Assembly (NCBI GenBank): GCA_964498755.1
Contig: CAZCIB010000032.1
Span: 1-25,906 of the forward strand
Source of the DNA: RZZS01 sp964498755
GTDB lineage: Bacteria; Pseudomonadota; Alphaproteobacteria; Micavibrionales; Micavibrionaceae
Direction: 5' to 3'
DNA length: 25,906 nucleotides
Shown piece after piece: positions 1 through 7,499 of this stretch. Each line of letters begins with the position of its first letter. Within the stretch, counting starts at the first letter, position 1. The notes under the pieces were generated by a model that saw nothing but the letters and a program-made list of their open reading frames with translations, was not told where the DNA came from and ran no database searches. Made by a program: the position numbers and the translations under genes.

Positions 1-10
1 CTTTCCCATT

Positions 11-33
11 GCAACACCTTTCTACGGTGTTGC
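11..33. repeat. Short perfect hairpin at window edge
   Basis: GCAACACC (11-18) and GGTGTTGC (26-33) form a perfect 8-bp stem with a 7-nt loop. No T tract follows on either strand, so it is not a standard terminator. It lies downstream of rsmA. The rest of 1-238 holds no gene I can support. Confidence 0.5.
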
Positions 34-132
34 ACTTCGTTTGTGAATTCAGGGCGTTCTCTGCGCGCTCTGTAGTTTTTAAAATGCGCGGCGCGCGACC
101 GCATAAAAGCTGGAGTGGATGGCGCATTAATT

Positions 133-160
133 ATTCAATCCACTATATTCAATCCTCTAT
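133..160. repeat. Two tandem 14-bp repeats
   Basis: ATTCAATCCACTAT (133-146) is followed directly by ATTCAATCCTCTAT (147-160), differing at one base. The pair lies in the AT-rich gap downstream of rsmA. It could be an operator or promoter part of a gene to the left of the window; with only two units the function is open. Confidence 0.5.
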
Positions 161-238
161 AACCCCGATAACGTAAGACGAAGCCGAAACTATGGACAAG
201 CGGGGGCTGATTTGAAGCTATCGCGCCGATCGGGGGCG

Positions 239-1174
239 TTATGCCTTACGCTTCTTCCCGGCTTGATCCAACAACGCCAACGCGACGAATTGCGCTGGCG
301 TGAGGTCTTCGGCGCGGGACTCGGGGTTAACGCCTGCGGCTTCGAAATAGTCGGCATAGTCTTTCAGGGACGAGCGCGCCATTTTACGCCGCTGCCCGAA
401 GGCGGCGGCGGTGACGCGCTCGACGGCCTGAAAGGATGGATTTTCCCCCATCCAACCCTCCCCCGCAAGCGGGGGAGGGCAATGAGGCTTCGCTTCGTCA
501 GAAGCGTTAGCCGAATGGGCGGGAGACAAATGCGGCGTAAACCGTACGATGCTTGAACTCACTTTCGGCGGCGGGGTAAAGGCCGAAGGCGGCAGGTCCA
601 TGACTTTACGGCAATCGCACAGCCATTGCGAAAGAACGGATAATCGCCCGTAAGTCTTCGATCCCGGCGCCGCTGTAATCCGGTCCGCGACTTCTTTTTG
701 AAACATCAGCGTCATCTGCGCGAAAACGCTCGCGTCTTCCCTGATCTGCGCGAGCCATCCGGTCAGCAAAGGCGTTGCGATATTATAGGGCAGGTTGGCG
801 GCGATGAGGCGCGGCGGAGCGCTTATCTCCCGCAGATCCGTCTTGAGAGCATCAGCATGCATGATTGTAAGGCGCCCTTGCGCGGCGCGCTCAAGATCCT
901 GCAGGGCCTGAACCGCGCGTTCGTCGAACTCGACGGCTGTGACGGATTTCGCCCCGGCGTTCAGCAAGCTCCGCGTTAACCCGCCTGGACCGGGACCGAT
1001 TTCGATCACGTTCATGTCAGAGACGTCGCCGCAAGCGCGGGCGATCTTGTCCGTGATATTAAGGTCAAGGAGGAAATTCTGGCCGAGCTTTTTCTCCGCC
1101 CGCAGACCGTGCGCCTTTATGACGTCGCGAAGGGGCGGCAAACCGGAAATGCTGTCTTCAGACCCGGCTTTCAA
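239..1174 (-). CDS. rsmA: 16S rRNA A1518/A1519 dimethyltransferase RsmA
   Basis: RsmA (KsgA) uses S-adenosylmethionine to dimethylate two adjacent adenines in the 3' terminal helix of 16S rRNA, a late step in small-subunit maturation. Visible motifs are GQNFLLD (residues 31-37), the SAM-binding EIGPGPGGLT (58-67) and the catalytic NLPYNI (127-132); the C-terminal AAFGQRRKM helix (257-265) is also typical. The protein has 311 residues, about 30 more than I expect for the family. The excess sits at about residues 217-245, where a GC-rich palindrome is translated in frame, including PPPLAGEGWMGE (see the repeat at 436-515). The start overlaps the end of surA by 17 nt, so the two are probably co-transcribed and translationally coupled. 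In many proteobacteria pdxA lies between surA and rsmA; it is absent here. Identity is secure. Confidence 0.96.
   Translation of the reverse strand: MKAGSEDSISGLPPLRDVIKAHGLRAEKKLGQNFLLDLNITDKIARACGDVSDMNVIEIGPGPGGLTRSLLNAGAKSVTAVEFDERAVQALQDLERAAQGRLTIMHADALKTDLREISAPPRLIAANLPYNIATPLLTGWLAQIREDASVFAQMTLMFQKEVADRITAAPGSKTYGRLSVLSQWLCDCRKVMDLPPSAFTPPPKVSSSIVRFTPHLSPAHSANASDEAKPHCPPPLAGEGWMGENPSFQAVERVTAAAFGQRRKMARSSLKDYADYFEAAGVNPESRAEDLTPAQFVALALLDQAGKKRKA
436..515. repeat. Palindromic repeat inserted in frame in rsmA
   Basis: Two consecutive hairpins: an 11-bp perfect stem, CCCTCCCCCGC (456-466) with GCGGGGGAGGG (469-479), then CGCTTC (491-496) with GAAGCG (501-506). The motif GAAGCGTTAGC follows. 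The same two-hairpin order and closely similar sequence recur between genes at 7331-7420, so this is a copy of a dispersed element rather than chance GC richness. It is read without frameshift as part of RsmA at about residues 217-245. Confidence 0.85.
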
Positions 1175-2102
1175 TGAAGGACTCGGATTTCAGGTCCAGC
1201 AAATATCTCTGCTGCAGACGGTCCAGACGTTCCATGCCGATGCGGTTCATCATTACCTCGCGCGGCGGGATGTTCTCTTCGGTAATTTGTCTGGATTTGC
1301 GCACTGTCACGATATGATAACCGAGCGGCGTACGGATGGGCTGGCTGATCGCGCCTTCTTTCATGTTCGCGATAAAGCTTGCGATTTCCTCCGGCATGTC
1401 GTCCACGACGACCCATCCGAGATCGCCGCCCTTCATCGCCCCGGCTGATTGCGAGAACTGCTGCGCGACGGCGGGAAACGCGGCCTTACCCTCTTTCATT
1501 TCCGTTACGAGACGGCTCGCCAGCGATTTTACCTCGGATTCGCTTCGCGTCTGGTCAACGGGCAGGAAGATTTCGGCGAGAAGATACTCCTGCTTGCCGA
1601 TATTCCGCTCCAGCTGACTCATCCGCGCTTCAACGTCATTTTGCGATACGCTCACTTCAGAGCGCAGACGGTTCTGAACAAGGCGCGTCCATGCGATTTG
1701 CGCGCGGATCTGTTCGCGCAGGGTGCTTTCCGGGATACCGTTTTTCAGCAGGACCATTTTAAACTGTTCCGGCTTCATGCCGTTTTGACCGGAAAGCTCG
1801 GCAAAGCCCGCGTCTATATCGGCTTCGGTAACCGTGACGCCCTGACGCTCGGCTTCCTGACTTTTGATCGATTCCTCAATCAGGGTCGCCAGTATCTGCG
1901 GCTGAAGACGCTGGCGCATTTCCTCGTTTCTCGGCAGACCCGAAGAGACCATGATTAGCTTCATGCGGTCGCGCAAATCCGAATAGGTTACCGCCTCTTC
2001 ATTGACCACTGCGGCAATGCCCTCTTCCCGGGCATCTGCGGTTAAAGACAGAGCCATAAGCGGCAATGCCAGAAGGCTGACAAGCAATATACGCAATTTC
2101 AT
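1158..2102 (-). CDS. surA: SurA-like periplasmic peptidyl-prolyl isomerase
   Basis: Periplasmic chaperone and parvulin-type isomerase; the family helps outer-membrane proteins reach the BAM complex. A signal peptide is seen at residues 1-24 (hydrophobic core LLVSLLALPLMALSL, then TADA). A SurA N-terminal chaperone segment follows (VNEEAVTYSDL near residue 33), then one rotamase domain at about 170-270, recognisable by GGDLGWV and the C-terminal TPLGYHIV. The 314-residue length fits one-isomerase-domain alphaproteobacterial SurA rather than the two-domain E. coli form. A good ribosome site (AAAGGAG) precedes the ATG. It sits 18 nt downstream of the SDR gene and overlaps rsmA. The classical neighbour lptD is not visible upstream. 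A generic PpiC-type foldase is the alternative. Confidence 0.9.
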   Translation of the reverse strand: MKLRILLVSLLALPLMALSLTADAREEGIAAVVNEEAVTYSDLRDRMKLIMVSSGLPRNEEMRQRLQPQILATLIEESIKSQEAERQGVTVTEADIDAGFAELSGQNGMKPEQFKMVLLKNGIPESTLREQIRAQIAWTRLVQNRLRSEVSVSQNDVEARMSQLERNIGKQEYLLAEIFLPVDQTRSESEVKSLASRLVTEMKEGKAAFPAVAQQFSQSAGAMKGGDLGWVVVDDMPEEIASFIANMKEGAISQPIRTPLGYHIVTVRKSRQITEENIPPREVMMNRIGMERLDRLQQRYLLDLKSESFIESRV

Positions 2103-2120
2103 CGCGTTTCTCCTTTCCTT

Positions 2121-3095
2121 TCAGGACTCAGAACTGCGGCTTTCATGAAAATGGCCTCCGGGGCAATATCTTTCCAGATAAGTCGGTAAAACCGTGTCCA
2201 TATCTTTTGCCGTAATGCCAAGATCGTCAAATGTCAATGCTTCAGATGAAACAACGACGTCATGCTTGAGCGAGCGCACCTGATCAACCGTCAACAGGGG
2301 TTCCGGCAGGACGCCAAGAACCGCGCCCTGTATTTTTGCGATGCCCCACGGCACGGGCACGAGCAAACGCTTGCGGCAGGTATAATGAAAAAGCTTTTTG
2401 TAGATACCTTTGAAGTCGATGACTTCAGGCCCCCCAAGTTCATAGGTTTTGCCGCGCGGGCTTTTGCCGACCTTATCCGGTAGCGTCAGCCCCGCAATAA
2501 CCGCGTCGGCGACGTCGCCGACGAAAACGGGCTGAAAACGGGTTTTTCCTCCACCGATCAAGGGAAAGGCCGGTAAATACCGGGCAAGTTCCGCGAACAT
2601 ATTGAAGAACTTGTCTTCGGGGCCAAACACGACGCTTGGCCGCAAAATGGTTGCCAGCTGGAAATTCTCCTGAATGGCCTTTTCCCCTTCGCGCTTGGTT
2701 TGCGCGTAATGCGATTCGCAGATATCGATTCCCAGCGCGGAAATATGCACGAAACGCCCGGCGTTAAGCGCGGCGCAGGCTTTTGAAATATTCCCGGGAA
2801 TGTCGACATGCGCGCGTTTGAAATCGCCTTTCTGCTTTTCGAAGAGAACGCCAATGCAGTTCACGACGAGGTCGCAGCCCCTTATCACGCTGGCGACGCT
2901 CTCGTAATCGGACGCATTGCACTGAACCGGGACGATCTGTCCGACGACGCCGCAAGGCCTCAGGAAATAGGCGCGCTCCGGAACGCGGCTTGCGACCTTG
3001 ACGCGGTAATTGAGGCGCGCCAGTTCACGCACGACCTGCCGCCCGATAAAGCCGGTTCCGCCAAACACGATCGCTGTTTTATCTTTAAATGGCAT
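2121..3095 (-). CDS. NDUFA9-like NAD(P)-binding SDR protein
   Basis: Atypical short-chain dehydrogenase of the complex I NDUFA9-like group. The nucleotide-binding Rossmann motif FGGTGFIG lies at residues 11-18 and a YxxxK pair at Y130/K134 (HYAQTKREGEKA). LRPSVVFGPED is the usual family segment after the active site. Mitochondrial NDUFA9 is an accessory NADPH-binding subunit of complex I; in bacteria these proteins are often annotated as NAD-dependent epimerases with no defined substrate. No nuo genes are nearby, so a link to complex I rests on family resemblance only. The gene lies 36 nt after the M23 peptidase and 18 nt before surA, on the same strand. No strong Shine-Dalgarno is seen before the ATG. 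Confidence 0.87.
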   Translation of the reverse strand: MPFKDKTAIVFGGTGFIGRQVVRELARLNYRVKVASRVPERAYFLRPCGVVGQIVPVQCNASDYESVASVIRGCDLVVNCIGVLFEKQKGDFKRAHVDIPGNISKACAALNAGRFVHISALGIDICESHYAQTKREGEKAIQENFQLATILRPSVVFGPEDKFFNMFAELARYLPAFPLIGGGKTRFQPVFVGDVADAVIAGLTLPDKVGKSPRGKTYELGGPEVIDFKGIYKKLFHYTCRKRLLVPVPWGIAKIQGAVLGVLPEPLLTVDQVRSLKHDVVVSSEALTFDDLGITAKDMDTVLPTYLERYCPGGHFHESRSSES

Positions 3096-3131
3096 ATGTC
3101 CGATAACTGGTAAATTTATCCTGAAGAGATA

Positions 3132-4772
3132 TTAGTTCGTTACAGGAGCTTGCGCATCCCTTTTTACCAGTTTTATTTCACCGACCATGGATTCAAACTG
3201 CTTTTGGATATCCTCGGCATGCAACCTGAATTGTCTTAAATCCTCGCCCTGCAGCTTCTTGCCCTGAGGCAGGTCAAGCTTTGCGGGGTTAACGTGCTTG
3301 CCGTTCTGGATGACTTCGTAATGCAGATGCGGTCCCGTGGAGCGCCCGGTCGAGCCGACATACCCGATGACCTGACCCTGCTTGACGCGCTTTCCGGCCG
3401 TGATTCCTTTTCCGAATTTGTGCAAATGCGCATAAGCGGTCTTCAGCTCTGAATTATGCCGGATACGGATATAGTTGCCGTAGCTGCTCCAGCGCGCGGC
3501 TTTTTCAACCGTTCCGTCGCCTGCGGCGTAAATCGGCGTACCCGTGGGCGCAGCGAAATCCTGTCCCTTGTGCATCTTGTTGTAGCCCAGAATCGGATGC
3601 TTGCGCATGCCGTATCCTGAACTGAGGCGGGCGCCGTCAACAGGGGTTTTCATAAGGGCCTTGCGCGCGCTGTGTCCGTCGGGCCGGAAGTAGTCCACGC
3701 CCTCGGTTTTGCTCTCATAGCGGTACATGGGAATAGGATTTCCGCCAACGGAGAGGCTGGCATAGATGATATCGCCGTATTTTGCGAGTTCACCGTCGTC
3801 CGTGACATAGGTCTCATAGAACAGCTCTATAACGTCGCCGCTGCGGATGTCGCGCTGAAAATCCACGTCCCAGGAATAAATACGGATAGCCTCGCCAATA
3901 ATCCTGGAGGGCATGCCCGCTTTCAGCGCCGAGCCAAACAGAGACGTTTCAATTGTCGCGCGTTGCGCATGAAGCCTTTTGTGAACGCTTTTCTCGTCAA
4001 TGCGGGAAATCATTTCTTCATTGGCTTCGGACACGACAATCGACTTGATCGGGTCAATGATCACGCGCATTTCGGAGAAATCGTATCCGCCCTCGGCTGA
4101 AGGCTTCATAGTCACTTCTATTTTTTGTCCGGGTTTGATCTTGCGCGGATCAAGATGATCGGACATGGCCTCGACCGCTTTATGCGTTTCACTTGCCGAC
4201 ATGCCGGCTTTTTGCAATACGACGGAAATAACGTCGCCTGAAGCGATGCTGATTTCCTTCAGGAGCGGCCGCGCAGGCGCAGGCTTTTTGGAGGCGGCGA
4301 AGCGCGCGGCGTGCAGATACGGACTTTCTTTTTTTGCGTCCGCAATTTCGCCAATGTTAACCCTCGCTTCAAGCGCGCCCGCTTGTTGCCCGTAAACTTC
4401 CTGCGTCCGGGATGAAAAGGCGAGTTTATGACTCTGACGCGTGGCTGTTTCCTCTACGGAGCTACTCATAAAGGTTGTTGCGGACGTTTCAGAGGAATTC
4501 ATCAAAAAGGGAAAAAGCATAAGCATCAGCAGAGGCGCAGCGATAAAGCGCAGCCGGAGCGTATGGGCCTGCGTCAGGCAGTTCCGTTGCCGGATCCGGA
4601 AAACCCGCCCGAGAAATCGAGCAAAATAGCGACTGAAAGCATGGTAGAACATGCGCGAATACCTCACGCTCTGAGCAATGAGCGGTCGAAGGACCCTCAT
4701 GAAAGCAAGGCAGCCCTCAGCAAGATATCCGGAAAAAGCGTTTATTTTGTCTTTGTTGAGCGGGAAGGTCAT
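3132..4772 (-). CDS. Membrane-anchored M23 family metallopeptidase
   Basis: Likely peptidoglycan endopeptidase of the lysostaphin/M23 type, acting in the periplasm, or a degenerate divisome or envelope regulator of that family. A basic N-terminal region precedes one membrane segment at about residues 75-91. A LysM/OapA-like segment lies at 174-221 (ending KIKPGQKIEV), a middle domain at about 230-350, and the M23 domain at 380-500. Zinc ligands are intact: H401 and D405 in HKGQD, H449/H451 in AHLH, and H482/H484 in PHLHYE, so catalytic activity is expected. The 546-residue length is normal for the long alphaproteobacterial form. Its ATG overlaps the stop of the upstream small membrane protein (ATGA, 4769-4772), indicating translational coupling. 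The roughly 70-residue Arg-rich cytoplasmic N-terminus is longer than usual; later Met starts are possible. Confidence 0.92.
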   Translation of the reverse strand: MTFPLNKDKINAFSGYLAEGCLAFMRVLRPLIAQSVRYSRMFYHAFSRYFARFLGRVFRIRQRNCLTQAHTLRLRFIAAPLLMLMLFPFLMNSSETSATTFMSSSVEETATRQSHKLAFSSRTQEVYGQQAGALEARVNIGEIADAKKESPYLHAARFAASKKPAPARPLLKEISIASGDVISVVLQKAGMSASETHKAVEAMSDHLDPRKIKPGQKIEVTMKPSAEGGYDFSEMRVIIDPIKSIVVSEANEEMISRIDEKSVHKRLHAQRATIETSLFGSALKAGMPSRIIGEAIRIYSWDVDFQRDIRSGDVIELFYETYVTDDGELAKYGDIIYASLSVGGNPIPMYRYESKTEGVDYFRPDGHSARKALMKTPVDGARLSSGYGMRKHPILGYNKMHKGQDFAAPTGTPIYAAGDGTVEKAARWSSYGNYIRIRHNSELKTAYAHLHKFGKGITAGKRVKQGQVIGYVGSTGRSTGPHLHYEVIQNGKHVNPAKLDLPQGKKLQGEDLRQFRLHAEDIQKQFESMVGEIKLVKRDAQAPVTN

Positions 4773-5248
4773 CCGAACTCTGTATCCATTGATTCAAGCG
4801 CCTCGCGTAAAAACTCTTTCGGTTCCGCCAGCTTTTTGTTGGTGTCGAGTATGATGAAGATACCTAAGACAAGAAACACGAGAACGTCAAGAGGTCCGCT
4901 TTCAGGACCGCTGCTGATCGCGCCGGGCAGAAGGCCGACCAGAAGGAACAGAAAGATAAAAAACGCGTAAAAGAGAGCGAGAGATCTTGCCATGCGCGCG
5001 AAACCGGAAATCAGGATTTTCGCCGTGTTTTTTTCCTGAACTATAGAGATGTCCAGATTAATGCTGGCGTGGCGCGTTATGCTTGCGGGAGTCCCGGTCG
5101 TACCCGTGATGTTGAATTTGCTTTCTTCTTCTCCAAGCGATTCGATTTCGATCGTATTTTCCAGACGTTCAAGCAGAGCTTTTTTTAGCTGTGCGGTATC
5201 GACGTTCTTTTCGAGATGTATTTTTTGAGAAACTTCGAGATGCTTCAT
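4769..5248 (-). CDS. Two-TM protein of unknown function
   Basis: Not recognised as a named family. The 159-residue protein has a soluble N-terminal half (residues 1-85, charged, predicted mixed alpha/beta), then two hydrophobic segments at about 91-111 and 119-135, and a charged C-terminal tail with KEFLREALESM. Both ends would lie on the same side of the inner membrane. The ribosome site AGGAG lies upstream of the ATG. It is 17 nt after the IalB-like gene and overlaps the M23 peptidase start by 4 nt, so coordinated synthesis with the peptidase is likely. A supporting role for the peptidase is inference from position only. Confidence 0.75.
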   Translation of the reverse strand: MKHLEVSQKIHLEKNVDTAQLKKALLERLENTIEIESLGEEESKFNITGTTGTPASITRHASINLDISIVQEKNTAKILISGFARMARSLALFYAFFIFLFLLVGLLPGAISSGPESGPLDVLVFLVLGIFIILDTNKKLAEPKEFLREALESMDTEFG

Positions 5249-5265
5249 TCATTTTCTCCTGAAGA

Positions 5266-5775
5266 CTAGTTACAGGCCTGCGTTATTGCGTCATAGGCTT
5301 TGGAAGATCCGGACAAGCTGAATGTATCCGTCGTTAGCGTACCGCGCTTGGAGGTTCCTTTGACAATCATGGCGCTGCCTTCGCGGATCGCCTCGGCAAT
5401 CGCGTTATCCGTTTCCGAATCCGGGGCCCATGCTGTTTCGCCTTGCGTGAAGAGAACGAATTTTTTTGATCCGATCTGGACAGTGACGTCGCTGGCCGCC
5501 TTATAAGGGTAGCCGGCAATGTAACTAAAAACATTGCGGGTGCCGTCAGCCGGCCTGTGCGTAATAAGGGCGAAGATATCGCCCCGGCGCGTGTAGTTTC
5601 CCTCGGCCTTGGTTGGCTGGCTGGCCATGTAGCAAACTTTGCTGCCGTTCTCGACGAATGTGAATGCGGACCATTTCCCGTATGTGCCGATCCGTTTGGG
5701 ATCCGCAGCGTCGGCGGAGGAAATCGGGAGAAGGAACAGTGCACAAAATGTTAACGCTATAGCTGTATATCGCAT
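5266..5775 (-). CDS. IalB-family periplasmic protein
   Basis: Resembles the invasion-associated locus B family, a group of small secreted or periplasmic proteins common in alphaproteobacteria and named after the Bartonella erythrocyte-invasion locus; outside pathogens the role is unclear. A signal peptide is clear (hydrophobic stretch 4-20, then ADAAD, cleavage probably near residue 23). The mature part begins with the typical region around YGKWSAFTF and VCYMASQP. Two cysteines, C48 and C168, could form the family disulfide. At 169 residues the length is typical. The ATG is preceded by GAGGAAAG. It is the first gene of the minus-strand run down to rsmA; a sigma70-like promoter lies at 5926-5954, giving a leader of about 145 nt. 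The name does not imply pathogenicity. Confidence 0.82.
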   Translation of the reverse strand: MRYTAIALTFCALFLLPISSADAADPKRIGTYGKWSAFTFVENGSKVCYMASQPTKAEGNYTRRGDIFALITHRPADGTRNVFSYIAGYPYKAASDVTVQIGSKKFVLFTQGETAWAPDSETDNAIAEAIREGSAMIVKGTSKRGTLTTDTFSLSGSSKAYDAITQACN

Positions 5776-5888
5776 GATCTTTCCTCGATGTCGTTGAACA
5801 GTTCCTTGAAGAGCTTTGCGAGGATAACCTTCAGAGTGTTTTCAGGGCAAGTCTATCGTGATTTTCAAGACGGAGTAAAAAAGAATTG

Positions 5889-5914
5889 TGATCTTTAGAA
5901 GGAATTTCCGCGTA
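5889..5914 (+). promoter_or_regulatory. ECF (RpoE/ChrR-type) promoter
   Basis: TGATCT (5889-5894), 16 nt, then CGTA (5911-5914). As I recall, promoters of the alphaproteobacterial RpoE/ChrR (ECF11) group have a TGATC -35 element and a CGTA-type -10 with this spacing. It lies about 47 nt before the ECF sigma start, so the operon is probably autoregulated. Transcription would begin near 5921. Confidence 0.6.
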
Positions 5915-5927
5915 TCACTTTAGTGAT
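5914..5927. promoter_or_regulatory. Inverted repeat between divergent promoters
   Basis: ATCACT (5914-5919), TT, AGTGAT (5922-5927). The repeat begins at the end of the plus-strand ECF -10 and runs into the minus-strand -10, so a protein bound here could affect both promoters. No regulator in the window is an obvious binder. Confidence 0.45.
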
Positions 5928-5954
5928 TATAATACGCGTAAATGTAAAAGGCAA
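5926..5954 (-). promoter_or_regulatory. Sigma70-type promoter of the ialB-to-rsmA run
   Basis: On the minus strand TTGCCT (5954-5949) and a perfect TATAAT (5931-5926) are separated by 17 nt. Transcription would start near 5919 and read into the IalB-like gene after a leader of about 145 nt. The -35 overlaps the ribosome site of the divergent sigma gene. Confidence 0.6.
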
Positions 5955-5960
5955 AAAATA

Positions 5961-6620
5961 ATGTTTTCACTTTACCTTAGCGACTTTATGTATCTTAATA
6001 ACGGTATGTCTTTGCAGGATACGAACGCCCCGTTTCACGGAAACGGAGAAATTGAAGAAAGTGAAGTAAGATCAATATCTTACGAAGATTTGATAGAAAA
6101 AGTCGCGGCTGAGCGCAACCAGAAAGCTTTCATAAATATTTTTGAGCATTTTGCCCCGCGAATAAAGTCGTTTCTTTTGAAATCCGGCATGAATGAAGAC
6201 GCGGCTGAAGACGTTACGTTGGAGACAATGGCGAATGTCTGGAACAAAGCCTCGACGTATAACCGGGAACAGTCTGCCGCAAGCACGTGGATTTTTACAA
6301 TTGCGCGGAATAAGAAAATAGATGCGCTGCGGAAAACGCGCCGCGCCGAAATATATCCCGAAGATCCGCTGCTAGTTCAGGATGAACGCAAAGATCCGGA
6401 TGAAACGGCCGTACAAAACAGCAATGCGCAGGCGCTTTCAGAGGCTCTGAAAGAACTGCCGCGAGAGCAATCCGACGTTTTGTTCAAGGCGTATTTCGAA
6501 GACAAAACGCATCAGGCGATAGCGGAGGAAACAAGACTGCCTCTCGGAACCGTGAAATCGCGCATACGGCTGGCGCTCGAACGCCTGAGGAAAGACGAAA
6601 GGGTAAAATCGATATGGTAG
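5961..6620 (+). CDS. ECF sigma factor, RpoE/ECF11-like
   Basis: Alternative RNA polymerase sigma factor of the extracytoplasmic-function type. Region 2 spans about residues 54-125 (AFINIFEHFAPRIKSFLL, then STWIFTIARNKKIDALRK), and region 4 about 158-212, with the helix-turn-helix THQAIAEETRLPLGTVKSR. There is no region 3, as expected. The start at 5961 is chosen for AAAAGG 9 nt upstream; Met10 and Met16 are later options without a site. The next gene encodes a ChrR-like anti-sigma and overlaps by 7 nt, and a matching ECF promoter lies upstream. In Rhodobacter sphaeroides the equivalent pair mounts the transcriptional response to singlet oxygen; a photo-oxidative or oxidative-stress role here is inference. 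The gene is noticeably more AT-rich than its partner at the 5' end. Confidence 0.93.
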   Translation: MFSLYLSDFMYLNNGMSLQDTNAPFHGNGEIEESEVRSISYEDLIEKVAAERNQKAFINIFEHFAPRIKSFLLKSGMNEDAAEDVTLETMANVWNKASTYNREQSAASTWIFTIARNKKIDALRKTRRAEIYPEDPLLVQDERKDPDETAVQNSNAQALSEALKELPREQSDVLFKAYFEDKTHQAIAEETRLPLGTVKSRIRLALERLRKDERVKSIW

Positions 6621-7303
6621 CGAGCGTTACGACATTAAACGAAGATTACGCCCATTTGCTGTTTGATTACGCGAGTGGCGCGCTGGATGAGGCGCAGTCT
6701 ATCCTTGTGGCCTCGTTTATCACGCTCAGCCCGGCTGCGCGGGAATTCGTCACGCAATGCGAATCGCTGGGCGGCGCGCTGATCCAGTCCTGCTGCGAAC
6801 CCGTCAGCATGCGCGAGGGCAGTCTGCAGACCCTGCTTAACCGCATGAAGGAAGAACCGGATCAGGATGGCAGCTACCCGACGGAAAGCGTTTCCTTCCC
6901 GGAAAGCTTGCCTTTGCCGATGCCGATTAGTCAGTACATCAAATTCGGCTCGGATCAAAAGCTGAAATGGAAAAAGGCGTTTCAGGGATTCAAATATTAC
7001 ATGCTGCCGCTGCGCTCCCGCGAACACCGCGTCATGCTGATTAAAATGGACCCGGGCGCAAGCGTCCCGCCGCATAATCACAACGGCACGGAACTGACGC
7101 TTGTTCTGGAAGGCAGCTTTTCCGATGGAAACGGCAAATACGAACGCGGTGATCTGGTCGTATACGACGAGCACAGCAAACATCACCGCCCGGTCGCCGA
7201 CGAAAAAATCGGCTGCCTGTGCCTGGCCGTGACGTCAGCGCCGATCCAGTTCGAGAACGGCTTCGCAAAACTCCTCAACCCGCTGATGCGCTGGGTGCAT
7301 TAG
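6614..7303 (+). CDS. ChrR-family cupin anti-sigma factor
   Basis: Anti-sigma that should hold the upstream ECF sigma inactive. The N-terminal region (1-75) aligns with the anti-sigma domain (DYASGALDEAQ, SLGGALIQ, MREGSLQTLL); a cupin domain follows at about 110-225. From remembered R. sphaeroides ChrR, whose anti-sigma zinc ligands are H6, H31, C35 and C38, the matching residues here are E10, F35, S39 and A42, so the zinc site seems entirely lost. The cupin metal ligands are all kept: H154, H156 and E160 in PHNHNGTE, and H190 in SKHHRP. Length 229 fits the family. It starts inside the sigma gene's end (7-nt overlap), implying matched dosage. Cys60-Cys61 and Cys201/Cys203 are possible alternative redox sites. 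Identity is firm; the mechanism is open. Confidence 0.9.
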   Translation: MVASVTTLNEDYAHLLFDYASGALDEAQSILVASFITLSPAAREFVTQCESLGGALIQSCCEPVSMREGSLQTLLNRMKEEPDQDGSYPTESVSFPESLPLPMPISQYIKFGSDQKLKWKKAFQGFKYYMLPLRSREHRVMLIKMDPGASVPPHNHNGTELTLVLEGSFSDGNGKYERGDLVVYDEHSKHHRPVADEKIGCLCLAVTSAPIQFENGFAKLLNPLMRWVH

Positions 7304-7330
7304 CGCCTGGAATCATAAAAATCTGGCTCA

Positions 7331-7420
7331 CAGCTTTTCTCCTCCCCCTCGCCGAGGGGGAGGGCAACGAAGCTTCGCTTCGGCGTCAGGCGAAGCGTTA
7401 GCTGCAGTGGGTGGGGGTGG
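7331..7420. repeat. Intergenic palindromic repeat, rsmA-type
   Basis: CTCCCCCTC (7342-7350) pairs with GAGGGGGAG (7354-7362), then CGCTTCG (7376-7382) pairs with CGAAGCG (7391-7397), followed by AAGCGTTAGC. Order, spacing and sequence match the copy inside rsmA. It sits between the convergent anti-sigma and HExxH genes, where it could also act as a bidirectional transcription barrier. Confidence 0.8.
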
Positions 7421-7432
7421 AAAGGTATTATA

Positions 7433-7477
7433 ACCCCCCTCTTGATCTCCCCCCTTTACAAGGGGGGAGAGAAGGAT
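7433..7477. repeat. Second intergenic GC-rich palindrome
   Basis: A perfect 11-bp stem, TCTCCCCCCTT (7446-7456) with AAGGGGGGAGA (7460-7470), loop TAC, preceded by AACCCCCCTCTTGA. It is a relative of the other C/G-run elements but lacks the GCGTTAGC hairpin. The stretch 7304-7499 otherwise holds no gene. Confidence 0.7.
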
Positions 7478-7499
7478 GCAGGCAGAAAAGCGCCATGTC

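Noticed and set aside
133..160. Possible CRISPR or iteron array
   Set aside because: Only two units without spacers; no cas or replication genes nearby.
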